Shown in pieces: positions 40,900 through 53,200 of a stretch of DNA of 64,000 nt. This stretch comes from Anthoceros angustus. Lineage: Eukaryota > Streptophyta > Anthocerotopsida > Anthocerotales > Anthocerotaceae. Where the stretch lies: NCBI GenBank assembly GCA_010909165.1, contig MU008168.1, positions 1,116,001 through 1,180,000 of the forward strand. Direction: 5' to 3'. Each line of letters starts with the position of its first letter. The first letter of the stretch is position 1. Made by a program: the position numbers and the translations under genes. Below the pieces are notes generated by a model, which was given only the letters and a program-made list of their open reading frames with translations, was not told where the DNA came from and made no database searches.

Positions 40900-41120
40900 C
40901 TTCATTTGCTAGATGTTGAGTGTTGCAAGACCATACACTTAACAATATATTACAAATTGCTTCATTTGTGTGAGTGCTGCAAGACCTTAAACTCAATAGT
41001 ATCTCACAATAACTTCATTTTCTGGATGTTCGAATGTTGCAAGACTAAAGACCTTAAACTCAATAGTATCTCACAATAACTTCATTTTCTGGATGTTCGA
41101 GTGCTGCAGGACTAAACTCA
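40900..41120. repeat. imperfect tandem repeat, about 67-bp period
   Basis: The block ccttaaactcaatagtatct starts at 40985 and 41052, followed in both by cacaataacttcattttctg. Two more diverged half-units (cttcattt ... gttgcaagacc) lie to the left. Confidence 0.75.
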
Positions 41121-41667
41121 AGAGACAATATTATACCGACCATGAGGATTTTATCAACACTTACAAGGTTTTTATAGATAATTCTTTGTCATTTTTCTTC
41201 TCCCTTCTAGCCCGTCACCTATTGAAAGGGAAAGCCTCGTCAAGATTCCTTACTTCAATGCAAGAACATAACTAATGCCCAACAAACTAACTATCATTGC
41301 GGCTGTGTCATTCACGATTCCACCACATTGAATTGAAAGCTAGGTGAACTGAAAACTAGACATCCACACAATCGCAACCAAGACCTTTATTGCAATAACA
41401 AAGAAAACTAGCTTACACCTAGTTCTATCAAGCTAGGTGTGATCTAAATAGCCAAGCTCTCCCACTACCGTTCCACGAAGATACATGCTTATTAGCTTGC
41501 TTGACAGACTTCCAACCATTTACGGATAAGTTCATCTTGCATCGAGATGCCTAGTTACTTCACTTCATGAGTTACTCTAATTTAATATCTTACTTCACTT
41601 AACAACTTCAATATCAGGTCTTCACCTGATTATTTACGTAACTTTCTTAACCTTGATGGCCTACCTT

Positions 41668-41880
41668 GTGTGTCCAAATGGCCTAGGCCAAATGGACACA
41701 CATTTATAAGAACGCCGTGATTAAGCATCCTGAGCTTGGATCGTTATTTAGATGGGGTGCCTAAAGGGAGTGGATGCCCTTGGTGCAAGTAGCAGGCACA
41801 CCATGGTACAAGTTGTTAAGTACCAAGTCCATGACGAAAATCCGTCCTTAGTGGACTTAAATAAAATTCTTCTTCTTCTT
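41668..41880 (+). mobile_element. SINE-like element, copy C (long form)
   Basis: 213 bp, flanked by a perfect 7-bp target-site duplication ctacctt at 41661-41667 and 41881-41887. It starts gtgtgtccaaatggcctagg and ends in (ctt)n after aaataaaa. It is the cleanest copy for defining the family ends. Confidence 0.75.
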
Positions 41881-42096
41881 CTACCTTAGAGAAGGTAGAT
41901 GGGATTCTTCATCTCTTTTTCACATAAAGTCTCAATTAATTTAATAACTTGCTTCACTTAAAAACGTCTCTTCACTTACCATCTAACCTACACCGACTGC
42001 CGAATTAAGAATCTTTGACAAAATATGGAGTCCTCATTTCCCATGACCTTTTTCAATCGGACTGTTTCGTCGTCATATGGAGGGAGTCGAAAGAAC

Positions 42097-43505
42097 TTAA
42101 CCACCACCGTCGCTGTAGACCTTACCGAAGAAGATCATCTGCAGCTGGTCATAGCCAGCCAGCACACCAGCGCCAGCTACAGCTCGCAAAATGTTAGCTC
42201 CTGCACCCTTGAACAGAGACTTGGTGCCTTCCTTCTTGATGATCTCCCTGAATGCATGCAGTGAGCTGTTGTACTTGACTGCCTCTCCCGACGTCATCAT
42301 CATACGACGACGAACAGTGTCCAGAGGGTACGAGGACAATCCTGCACCAATTGTGACGGCCCATCCAAGGAGGAAACTGGCAAGAAAATTCCCCTGAAAC
42401 AAACCGGAATATGGATATCAGCGGAAGCAAACACAGAGGTGAAGCCTAGACAGAGGATGTCTCTGAGATGCGAAACCATACCTCGAGAGGTCCAACGAGA
42501 ACCACAGGCTTCAGTGAGTCGTACATGCCGAAGTACAGGCCGCGATACACAATGATACCAGCACAAGAGACGTTGAATCCACGGTACAGGCCAGCAATGC
42601 CATCGGACTTGAGAGTCTGGCGATACACGTCCAGAAGCCCCTTGAATTGCCGCTCTCCTCCTTTCTTTGCGGACTTGTTGTCGTTAGCCAGACGAGTACG
42701 AGCATAATCCAGAGAGTACACCAACAGAAGGGACGAGGCACCGGCAGCACCACCGGAGGCCAGGTTGCCTGCGAACCACTTCCAGTACCCGTCCTTGTCC
42801 TTCCTGTAGCCGAACATCTTCTTAAAGCGCTCCTTGAAAGCGATGTTGAAGGCCTACACAGGAAAACGTATCTCAAGGCGTAAGACATCGGAGGACATGG
42901 GATACGCAGAAGGATCGCCCCGTAAGAGCGAGCATGAGTCAGATCTCACCACATCCACACGCAATGCAGTCAGCTCTGGCACCAGAGAGCACGGTAAGCG
43001 TAGGACATACCTGAGTGGGGAAGTACCGAAGCACGTTGGTCAGATTTGATCTCCACAGGGCAACAAAACCTTCCTCGCTGATCGTCCGCTTGAAGCAATC
43101 ACCGATCCCGTCGAACGGCTTGGAGAGGCGTCCAGTCTTGAGCATCTCATCCTGATTCTGGAGAAGGAGCTTCACACGCTCGATAGGAGCAGCTGCAGTC
43201 TTCGACACAGCCGCAGACACTCCTCCCATGAGGAAGTCAGCCACGAAGGAACCAGCTGGCTTTTCACTGCCCGCAGCAACGAAGATCGGTGAAGAAGGTG
43301 CAAAGTTCCCCATGCTAGGGCCCTGTAACACCTCCATCGGACACAAGGCAGTGCAGTCTGTGCTGATGCGAGGGAAAGCAGCCGCCGCGGCCGAGCCGTT
43401 CTCCGAGAAGGAGGCGGCGGGCCTCTGGTGCAACAGCGTGGTGCCGAGGTAGGTCCGCGAGGAGAAGTGCGTGACGAAGTGACGAGACTGCCGGTAGTCC
43501 ACCAT
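42097..43505 (-). CDS. mitochondrial ADP/ATP carrier, copy 1
   Basis: Three exons, 43505-43011, 42853-42482 and 42393-42097, give 387 aa. The first about 85 residues are a plant-type amino extension preceding the carrier core. The core has the three mitochondrial-carrier repeats, and its first begins [20 protein letters not shown] with [15 protein letters not shown]. The adenine nucleotide carrier signature RRRMMM is present ([15 protein letters not shown]). It exchanges cytosolic ADP for matrix ATP across the inner mitochondrial membrane. The start at 43505 is chosen because the paralogue starts at the same residue; an in-frame ATG further upstream gives an implausible extension. Compared with copy 2, residues such as [10 protein letters not shown] replace [10 protein letters not shown]. 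Confidence 0.95.
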
Positions 43506-45125
43506 GGCTGATGCCGCCGCAGCAGCCTCGCACAGCGCTGCAGAGGCGTGAGGAACGTAGCCTGCTCTGCGCTCGCTGGGGAATGAGCTGAGCTGAGACC
43601 GGGGAGTGAGTTTAGGCTGGATTCTCACTAGCGTGGAGTCTGGAGCACGCCTGTGCCATTCGGTCCAGTCTGCCGCTCGACGGCTCCGCAACTTCGTTCT
43701 CACTCCCTGGTTGGCGACGGGCTTTCTGTGTTTGAGCCGCGTGTTAGGTGAGTTGAGTAATCCTTACGCTGTTCGTGAGATCACTCACGTCGCTAGGAGC
43801 TGGACGGCGCATCCTGCAACTACTTCAGTGGCTACGTTTTGAGTGACATTGCTATTCTGTGTGGGCTGGTTTCTGAGTACATTTTCAAACATACTTGCAA
43901 TTAAGAAAGCCAAGTTTTCCACGTTGTTGTCCTGCCAGATTCGTCAAGTTTTCTATCTTGTTGTCCTCCATCTTCGTGTGAAGCGTCGAGGTGAATGATT
44001 GAGGCGTAGCCATCTCGTCACGAAGGAGGCCTCGAAGTGGAAGTCTGTGTGCCGTGCATTGGCAGCCAAGGCCCAACGATTGGGCCTCTGGCCTCAAGGC
44101 CTCAGAGTGGCAGTCCGTGCTCCGTGTTTTGCCAGCCAAGGCCCAACCGTCAAATAGGTTGTTGGATGGGGCAGTAGAAGGAAATAAGGCGCATGATGTT
44201 GCCCTGATGTTTGAGCAAGGACAAAGTGGCATTCTGTGCCGCCATCGCCAGCCGATCGCAGCTTGCGCACCAGGTCCGCGCCGTGCTGGAGCTCCAGCTT
44301 GCTGAATCGGGCCAGCTGGTGCTCCACCTTTCCTATAACAATTTCTTTCTCGACCAGTCGGTACGCCAGACAATGAGCGACTCATTGAAAATCAAACCTT
44401 GTCAAGTGAGGGTACGTGTCGATGACTGTGTAAGGCACTCCAGACTAGTGTGATTTCTTGTAATGAATTGAATGCAGGCCACATTGGAGCGTTCTACCCT
44501 AGTCTAGAGCTCTGTTTCCTACCTTAATCTTTTGTTTGCCATTAATTTTAATGTCAAAAATATTTCTATAATTCACCCTCACGGTTCTGTTCAAGAGGGG
44601 GTCAAGCGCGACCACCTGACGAGGCCGCGAGGTTATGTCTTCTGCATGTAATCGAAGTGGATAGAACAGCATTTCTGCATGTTATTAAAGCGGCAAGGAA
44701 GTTCGTCCGTTTAGCTCCGTCCCGGGTTAGTTGGGTTTGGCGCTTGAGTTGCCCGTTCCGATTGTGAGGTCATATGTAGACTCAGGTTCGCATGTGTTCT
44801 TACCGCCGGCCACGTTTGGTCCACAACGCCCTAGGCTTCCCCGGCGCACCGCGTTGAGAGCCAACGCGGTGCACGAGGTCCGAGTCATTGGACAACTTGT
44901 GGTCTCCATCTGCGACGCTCCCCCTCCCTTGGACACCAAGGCATAGTATGGATCACCCGTCCAGCTACCCATTGACACGAAGCAATTCCACAGACTCAGG
45001 TGAGGTCAGTTTTTCAGTCCTGCATAAATATTGCTACCAGCAAAGGTGAGCACATTAATAAGGAGCAGGGCTCGGAGAGCCGCGCCAGAGTTAAAAGTGG
45101 CATTCGAGACAGTTCCAATCTCTGG
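43506..45125. other. spacer between the two carrier genes
   Basis: Contains the promoter of copy 1 and about 1.2 kb of unrecognised sequence. At 44010-44150 a segment of about 67 bp (with ggcagccaaggcccaac) is duplicated with divergence. Open frames are GC-driven and give no protein that I recognise. Confidence 0.4.
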
Positions 45126-45243
45126 ATCTAACCTACACCGACTGCCGAATTAAGAATCTTTGACAAAAAATTGGGAGTCCTCATTTCCCAGGACCTTATT
45201 CAATTGGACTGTTTCGTCGTCATATGGAGGGAGTCGAAAGAAC

Positions 45244-46674
45244 TTAACCACCACCGCCGCTGTAAGCCTTGCCGAAGAAGATGATCTGCAGCTGGTCATA
45301 GCCTGCCAGCACACCAGCGCCAGCTACAGCTCGCAAAATGTTAGCTCCTGCACCCTTGAACAGAGACTTGGTGCCTTCCTTCTTGATGATCTCCCTGAAT
45401 GCATGCAGTGAGCTGTTGTACTTGACTGCCTCTCCCGACGTCATCATCATACGACGACGGACAGTGTCCAGAGGGTACGAGGACAGTCCTGCACCAATTG
45501 TAATGGCCCATCCAAGGAGGAAACTGGCAAGGAAATTTCCCTGAAACAAACCAGAAAATGGATATCAGCGGAGGCAGACACAATACAATTGTCGGAGGAG
45601 GTGAAGCCCAGACAGAGGATGTCTCAGAGATGCAAAACCATACCTCGAGAGGTCCAACGAGAACCACAGGCTTCAGTGAGTCGTACATGCCGAAGTACAG
45701 GCCACGATACACAATGATACCAGCACAAGAGATGTTGAATCCACGGTACAGGCCAGCAATGCCATCGGACTTGAGAGTCTGGCGATACACGTCCAGAAGC
45801 CCCTTGAATTGCCGCTCTCCTCCTTTCTTTGCGGACTTGTTGTCGTTAGCCAGACGAGTACGAGCATAATCCAGAGAGTACACAAACAGAAGCGACGAGG
45901 CACCGGCAGCACCACCGGAGGCCAGGTTGCCTGCGAACCACTTCCAGTACCCGTCCTTGTCCTTCCTGTAGCCGAACATCTTCTTAAAGCGTTCCTTGAA
46001 AGCGATGTTCAAGGCCTACACAGGCAAACGCATGTCAAGGCGTTAAGACATAGGAGGACATGAGATACGCAGATGGATCGCCCCGTAAGAGCGAGCATGA
46101 ATCAGATCTCACCACATCCACAAGCAATGCAGTCAGATCTGGCACCAGATCTAGAGAGCACGGTAAGCGTAGGACATACCTGAGTGGGGAAGTACCGAAG
46201 CACGTTGGCCAGATTTCCTCTCCACAGGGCAACAAAACCTTCCTCGCTGATCGTCCGCTTGAAGCACTCACCGATCCCATCGTACGGCTTGGAAAGGCGT
46301 CCAGTCTTGAGCATCTCATCCTGATTCTGGATAAGGAGCTTCACACGCTCGATAGGAGCAGCTGCAGTCTTCGACACAGCCGCAGACACTCCTCCCATGA
46401 GGAAGTCAGCCACAAAGGAACCAGCTGGCTTTTCACTGCCCGCAGCAACAAAGATCGGTGAAGAAGTTGCAAAGTTCCCCATGCTAGGGCCCTGTAACAC
46501 CTCCATCGGACACAAGGCAGTGCAGTCTGTGCTGGTGCGAGGGTAAGCGGCAACCGCGCCCAAGCCGTTCTCTGAGAAGGAGGCGGCGGGCCTCTGGTGC
46601 GACAACTTGGTGCCGAGGTAGGTCCGCGAGGAGAACTGCGTCACGAAGTGACGAGACTGCCGGTAGTCCGCCAT
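45244..46674 (-). CDS. mitochondrial ADP/ATP carrier, copy 2
   Basis: Same structure as copy 1: exons 46674-46180, 46015-45644 and 45540-45244, 387 aa. Exon lengths (495, 372, 297) are identical in both genes. Most differences fall in the amino-terminal extension (for example [11 protein letters not shown] versus [11 protein letters not shown]), while the transport core is nearly unchanged and RRRMMM is kept. Both copies therefore look functional. The start [10 protein letters not shown] directly aligns with copy 1. Confidence 0.95.
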
Positions 46675-47060
46675 GGCTGGTGCCGCCGCTGCAGCCTCGC
46701 ACAGCGCTGCAGAGCCCTTGGGAATGTAGCCTGCTCTGTGCTCGCTCTGAAATGAGCTGAGCTACGCCGGGCTGAGCTGAGCTGAGCCGAGCTGAGACTG
46801 AGAAGGCTGGGGACTGAGGTTAGAAACAAGATGGCAGCGGCTTCATCTGTGCGTGTGCCCTAAAGGACAGTGGGCGGCCCCGGCCACCTTTCGGAACTGG
46901 TGCCGTTTATTTCGCAGTTGGTGCGCTGCACATCGGTTTCCGCGCTGTTCCGTTTCTGGTTAACCCGTTTCCCGTCGCCCCGTTCCGTGCTGAACTTCCT
47001 TCTAGAAACGGAACGGGAAGACATTCGCTCGTCCAGTTTGCAGCAGAGCTTGCGCCAGTG
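46675..47060. promoter_or_regulatory. divergent upstream region of carrier copy 2
   Basis: Between the carrier start and the putative gene at 47061. It contains a run of gctgagctgagctgagccga (five pentamer-like units, about 46765-46795), which sits at the position of the carrier 5' leader. Confidence 0.4.
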
Positions 47061-47854
47061 ATGGCGTCCGAGGGCTCTCCCAAGGCTCCTGCGGTGTGCG
47101 CTCGTCTTCCGCCTGCCATGGATTTTTATGCTGTTCCTGATTGACGCAATTTGATATGCTCGCAGGAGTTGTCTGATTTGAGCAAGGACTCGAAGGAGTG
47201 GGAAGTACCGGCGGTAAAGGAGAAGAGTGGCAAATCCAGAAGCAATTCAGATGCGGTAAGCGATTTCTGTGTAATCTTTCTTGCAAGCTGCTCAAACCTG
47301 GAAAAGATTGTTCTTAACTGAACGCGGATTGCATGTAGAGGAGTGTGAAAGGTCAGCACAGAGGAGAGCACAGAGAGGGGAAGGGTGTGAAGGCTGCTCA
47401 AGCTGGAGCAAAGTCGAGTGCGGCAAATCAAAAACAGCCGGTTGCATCAGTAAGTCATACCGAGCACTTCAGGGACAAATGGGAGAAATTTGACACGGTG
47501 AGGGATGCAGGTTTTTGCAGACAGTAGCTTTGTCAAATTGGAGGTGCAGCACTGAATGCCTGAACTTGGATAGCTGTTTAACAGGGTGCTCGGCGACAAC
47601 ATGAACATCCTGTTGTTGCACCAAAGCTTGGTGAGGAGCCAAGGTTGCAGCAAGCCCGGCGAACTGCCTGGGTGAAAGCACAGACATCTGGTGCTACTGC
47701 GAGTTTCAAGAGCTGTGAATCTCAGTTTGGCAATTATCTTGTCCCAATCATACCTAACCAATTTTGCAACAAATTTCCAACCCCTGCATCTCCTGTGTCA
47801 AGCGGGTTTGCTGCTCCATCAGTTGCTGGGAGTGGAGGAAACTCTTTCAGTTAG
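47061..47854 (+). CDS. unidentified basic, low-complexity protein
   Basis: I do not recognise this gene. A phase-consistent chain of four exons can be drawn: 47061-47093, about 47166-47256, about 47340-47499 and about 47585-47854. The junctions are GT-AG with intron phase 0. The product of about 180 aa starts MASEGSPKAPA, is rich in Lys, Ser, Gly and Gln, and looks disordered. Possible landmarks are DLSKDSKEWEVPAVKEKSG, TEHFRDKWEKFDT and RRTAWVKAQ, each with Trp and charged residues. The last 50 residues could be read-through of an intron. It sits between carrier copy 2 (divergent) and HUS1 (same strand). Confidence 0.4.
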
Positions 47855-48248
47855 CTCTGCCAGGGTTGCAAGAACCATTTATATCATCCGAAGCTCTAAT
47901 ATCATCATCCTGGCCAGCCGGAGATTTGGCCATGTAGGTTGCCTTACTTGCCTTCCACACTTTTCTTGTAGTCTTCATGTTGTACAGATGTTTTTGATGG
48001 TTGGTATGCGGATTCTTGAAAGTCACCGCCATGATGAGTATGTTCGTGCGTGGATTTCATGCATGGCATTCGTCTATGGAGACTATGTACATTGAGCATG
48101 TGCCTCAACAAGCCGTCTTTCTGCGTATGGTTTCTGCTGCATCCGTGAGAGAATCGAGGACTTTCGTGCAATGCTGCTCGTCAGAACTCAGGAACCCTAA
48201 TTGTCTTGTCTTCCTGCCAAGAGCAGCATTCTCCGTTGTTAAGCGGCT
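47855..48248. other. intergenic, upstream of HUS1
   Basis: No gene seen. It holds the HUS1 promoter; no TATA box is evident. Confidence 0.4.
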
Positions 48249-49780
48249 ATGAAGTTCAAGGCGATACTCAGCGACTATGGCGTCTCTCTTCTAGAACGCC
48301 GTAAGCCTCTTCCTCTCTGTTACAAAGTGTGATGATGCCAAAAGGTGATGTTCGGTGTTCATGGTTCTGGTACGGTCCTAGTTCTAACGCCGAGGAGACG
48401 GGCAGGTTTTGTGCCTGCATTCGAGAAGATCGGGAGGACATGCCACTTCTACCTTACAAGGGAACACTTGATCATGTTACACAACGTCTTGAACGCGGAC
48501 GGAGTGCAGGCTATTGCGCAGTTTACCAAGGTAACCAGCCTTGCCATACCGGCCTTTCACCCGTTTTGAAGGAATGGAAACAGATCAGCCTGGGCAATTG
48601 AGTTGTTTCTGTTTTTCGGATTCAGGAAGCTGTGTTCGACGACTACCGCATTTCCAGCCAGAATGATGACCGCATTGCCTTCACCGTGGACTTGGCTTTG
48701 TTGTCCAAAGCTCTCAGGAGTAGCGTCAGTATGGACGCGGAGAAATTGCAGGTTAAATTGGTGAAAAAGCGGCCTTCTATCACCGAGAGGCCGATGCCTT
48801 ACTTGACTTTCGAAAGCAAGGTATGGTTGTACTGATTCTTCGGTTGTGAGCAGCCAACGTGTCCTGATCCGTGACCAGAGCGCGTGGTCCCAGGGTTATA
48901 GATCGGCAGTGATTCAAGATGTCCCAATATCTCAGCCCTTGAATCGGATGGACGTCCAGGAGCTTCAGTCAACTCTTGACAGGGCCCAAGACTTGCCACG
49001 GGTAAGCTTAAAGCCACTTGCTGCAACTAGTAATGCGCTGGTTTACTTCCCTGGCTAACACTGTCTTTCTTACTGCAGACACTTGTACAAGTTCCTGATC
49101 TGGTGCAGCTCCAAGCGCTGGTGGAACGCCTGAAAAACGTCGGAGAGGTCCTGGAAGTGGCAGTGACCCAGTATGGGGATCTCCACCTACATGTTTCCAC
49201 TACTTTGGTGTCTCTGGGAACAGAATACAGAAAGTTGCGGGTGCTTGGAAGCCGAGGTAAACATTTCGCCTAGAAACCTCCAGAGTTTCATTTCCTGTAT
49301 GCCGTGTTGATGGACCTTAGCTGTGGTTGCAGCTGAGGACCCCTCTTTGGATGCTGATCAGAGTCCTCGTGTAAGGCTTGAGCAAGCTCTGAACAGATCC
49401 GAAGCTTCATCTGTGGTACGTCTCCAGCCCTTTCGTCTTGCTGCCGTGCTAGCTACGAGGTTATCAATGGCAAGATCGATAATGTCGCTCCTGTTCTTCG
49501 CAGCAAGTTGGTATGAAGCATTTCGTAAGAAGTCTTCAGTGCCACCTTACGAGGCCAGATGCAGCATTCTGCGGTGAGCGTGCAGCAGAGATCCCTGCAC
49601 TTTTTAATGTGCGCCAGCTTTGAAAGCTCCTGACTCATCCTCTTCTCTTTGACAGGGATTTCGCCTAACGACACGAGCTTTCTCATGATGTTTCAGTACT
49701 TCATTCCTGGAACTCGACAGATGGATAGTTCAATAACTCTCCACTATCGGCTACCTGTCATCGACCAGACTCTGCCTTGA
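48249..49780 (+). CDS. HUS1: HUS1 checkpoint clamp subunit (9-1-1 complex)
   Basis: Eight exons can be joined in phase. The first is 48249-48300 and the last ends at 49780; the others run about 48414-48530, 48627-48821, 48894-49001, 49080-49256, 49332-49415 and 49502-49574. Protein order: MKFKAILSDYGVSLLER, FVPAFEKIGRTCHFYLTREH, DGVQAIAQFTK, EAVFDDYRISSQNDDRIAFT, VDLALLSKALRSSVSM, RSAVIQDVPISQPLNR, TLVQVPDLVQLQALVERLKN, and the ending FQYFIPGTRQMDSSITLHYR. This matches plant HUS1 throughout. HUS1 forms a PCNA-like ring with RAD9 and RAD1 that is loaded at damaged DNA and activates ATR signalling in the nucleus. It converges with the large PPR gene. Confidence 0.92.
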
Positions 49781-50278
49781 CAGTTGTTGCATACTTACTC
49801 CTGCGTTATGCTCTTAAGGGGTTTTAGAGGTCCTTCTCATGGAGGACAAATTTTGACTCACCACCAGGCCACCTATGAAGATACACCTGTAGTGAGAGCA
49901 GTTGTGGGAGAGTGAGTAGCTCATCAGTGCTGGGCGCGAGTTGATTTTATATGTCACTGTGTTGAAGACATACGCGTCAGCCTGCAGGCGCCCTGTTGAT
50001 TGGCTAGCTGCGACCCGCCTACCACCTCGAACGAGGTGACGGTCTGGCGTAGGCTGTTGCGTCAGCGCGAGGCGCGTGGCGAATGGATTGAGGCCTTTCA
50101 AAGCTTCCACCTTCACTATGACTTCTGCACTGCAGGCTACCCTCGGAGTAACATGCGGCCTTGCGAATTATGCGCGGCGTATAGGCTACAGAGGGAGAGT
50201 TTGCGTTGTAGGGACGGCTGACGGTTTTGTGCCTTGCTATATCCACAGGAGTGGGCGGTGCGATATATCTAGTACCGT
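49781..50278. other. intergenic between convergent genes
   Basis: Holds the two 3' UTRs. The only open frames are short and unsupported. Confidence 0.4.
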
Positions 50279-53200
50279 TTATGATAATGTCTTTTGAGAG
50301 TGGCTACTCCCGACAAGAAAAGTCTGAGCTTCCTGCTCATGATCAATCCAGCTGCGCCCTGGCTCTTTCCAGGCTCTTTTCTCCTTCCTCAGCCTCTCCA
50401 CCTTGCTTGCACGATGCAGGTGGCCAGCATCTGCATATATCTGCGACATCAATACATATGCAGCAGGGTGATTGGGCTGCAGACGAACTGCTCCATTGAA
50501 GGCTTTTTCTCCCAGCTCTACGTTGCCGTGATTCCGACACGCAGCCAGGATACACAACCAGGTAGCCAGATCAGGCGGCATGGGCATGGTCGACAACAAG
50601 TCTTGCACTCTTGCCAAGCATCCAGCGCGGCCGAAGAGGTCCATCATACTCACGTAATGCTCAATACTTGGAGTGAAACCATGCTCTCTGCTCATGGATG
50701 TGAAGAACGCCACACCTTGGTCCACCAGCCCACCATGGCTGCATGCAGAGAGGAGCGAGAGATATGTCACCTCGTTCGGTTTCACCCCAGCCAGCCGCAT
50801 CTCTTCAAAGCACTGTAAGGCCTTGGCACCAAGCCCGTGCTGAGCGTATGCTGTGATCATGGCCGTCCAGGTGACCACATTTCTGCCACCCAAGCTGTCA
50901 AACACGCTGCGGGCATCTTCCAAGCTCCCGCATTTGGCATACATGTCTACCAGGCAGCTTCCGACAACCACATCAGCTTCCAGCCCTCGTCCCCGAATCT
51001 GAGCATGGAGGTCCTTGCCCAGACGAAGAGCTCCGGTGCTGGAGCATGCAGAGAGCAGACACACGAATGTGACAGGATCCGCGGCAGTGAGTCCCTCAAG
51101 CTGCATACTTGCATACAGATCAAGGGCCTTGTCACCGAGCCCCTGCTCGGTATATCCTGCAAGCATGGCATTCCAGGTCACCACATTCCGCGTGGGTAAG
51201 CTCTCGAACACCAACCAAGCATCATTTAAGCTTCCGCATTTAGCATACATGTCCACAAGGCAGTTCCCCACAACTATGTCAGCGTCCAGTCCCACATCCT
51301 GAATTCTGGCATGAAGCTGCCTTCCCTGCTCCAAGGCTGCACTGCTGGCACAGGCCTTGAGCAGGCACACGAATGTGACATGATCAGCTGGCCATTTCCC
51401 CTCCTGCAGCATACTGTCATAAAGAGCCAGGGCTTCTTCCCCGAGCCCGTGCTCGGCATATCCTGCGATCATGGCAGTCCAGGTTACAACATCCTTGGTG
51501 GCAAGATTGTCAAACACCCGGCGTGCATCGTCGATGCTCCCGCATTTGGTGTACATGTCCACCAGGCAGCTCCCCACAACCACGTTGCCCTCCATGCCTT
51601 TGTCCTGAACCTGAGCATGCAGCTGTCTCCCCTCATGCAGAGCTCCGATGCTGGCACAGGCCCTCAGGAGGAAGACAAATGTAACATGATCAGGCTGAGT
51701 GATGCCCTCCTGCTCCATGGTTTTATACAGATGAAGGGCCTCTTGCCCCAGCCCGTGCCCCACATATCCTCCCAGCAGAACTGTCCATGTTACCACGTCC
51801 TTCGTGCCCATGCTGTCGAACACCTTCCGGGCTTCCTCGAAGCTCAAGCATTTTGCATACATATCTACCAGGGAGTTACTAATGACGAGATCGGATTCCA
51901 GGCCCCTCTCCTGTATCTGGCGATGGAGCTGCTGCCCCTGGTGTAGAGCTCCAGTGCTGCCACATGCTTTAAGGAGACAGACGAATGTACCCTGATCAGG
52001 TTGAGTGATGCTCTCCTGCTGCATTGCTGCATATAGTGTAATAGATTCTTGTGCCAGTCCGTGCTCGGCATATGCTGCGAGCATGACATTCCAGGTCACC
52101 ACATTCTTTGTCGTCATCATGTCAAACACCTTGCGGGCATCGTCTAAGCTCCCGCATTTGGCATACATGTCCAGCAAGCAACTGCCAATGACCACATCAG
52201 TTTCCAGCCCCCTTTCCTGAATTTGACAATGAAGTTGCTTGCCTTCAGGCAGTGCCCTGATGCTGGCACATGATTTTAGAAGGCACACGAATGTGATTTC
52301 ACCAGGAGTGATGCCCTCGTCCTGCATGCGTTGATAGAGGCTGAGGGCTTCATGCCCGAGGCCGTGCTGAGCATATCCTGTGAGCAAGGCGTTCCATGCC
52401 ACCACATTTCTTGTGGCTAGATTGTCAAACACATGGCGGGCATCAGTCAAGCTCCCGCACTTTGCATACATGTCCACCAGGCAGCTGCCAAGAACGTCGT
52501 CGATATCCAGTCCGTTTTCTTGGATCTGTGAATGCAGCTCCTTGCCTAGAGGTGTGGCTCCGACACTGGCACATGCATTCAGGAGGCACATGAATGTAAC
52601 ACTGTCTGGGGTAGTGATGCCCCCTTGCTGCATGGTAGCATAAAGGGAGAGGACTTCATCAGCAAGCCCGTGATCAGCATATCCTGCAAGCATGGCATTC
52701 CATGTGATCACGTTCCTGGAGGCTAAGCTGTCAAAAACCTTGCGGGCATCATCCAGGCTCCCACATTTGGCGTACATGTCTATCAAGGAGCTGCCCATCA
52801 CTGGATCTGCATCGAAGCCTCTTTCTTGAATCTGGCAATGCAGCTGCTTTCCCTCTTGTAGGGCGCCAACACTGGCACATGCTTTCAGCAGGCACACAAA
52901 TATGACATGGTCAGCCGGAGTGATGTCCTCCTGCTGCATAGCTGCATACAGAGTCAGGGCTTCGTGCCCAAGTCCATGCTGAGCATATCCAGCAACCATG
53001 GCAGTCCATGTCACAACATTTCTCGTGGCTAGGCTGTCAAAGACTCTCCGGGCATCATCTAAGCTCCCGCATTTCGCATACATATCCACCAGGCAGCTCC
53101 CAACAAATATATCCGGCTCAGCTGCACTTCTCAACACATCCGCATGCACCTGCCTGCCTGAAGTCAAATCTGCTGCCCTGGCACATGCTTTCAGGACAGC

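Larger units (their letters stand above)
40045..42096. other. repeat-rich intergenic region
   Basis: Contains the 3' end of AK-HSDH, two SINE-like insertions and a small tandem array, all listed separately. The rest is AT-rich with no coding signal on either strand. Confidence 0.45.
41985..46680. repeat. tandem segmental duplication carrying ADP/ATP carrier genes
   Basis: Blocks about 41985-43510 and 45126-46680 are direct copies. They share 3' flanking sequence beginning taacctacaccgactgccga and all three exons, with about 95% identity by eye. Introns also align but differ by small insertions, and the 5' regions beyond the start codons soon diverge. A 1.6-kb unrelated spacer separates the copies. 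Confidence 0.9.

Noticed and set aside
42939-43703. Extended 254-codon start for carrier copy 1
   Set aside because: The extra 66 residues are not present in copy 2 and look like upstream UTR; the shared start is at 43505.
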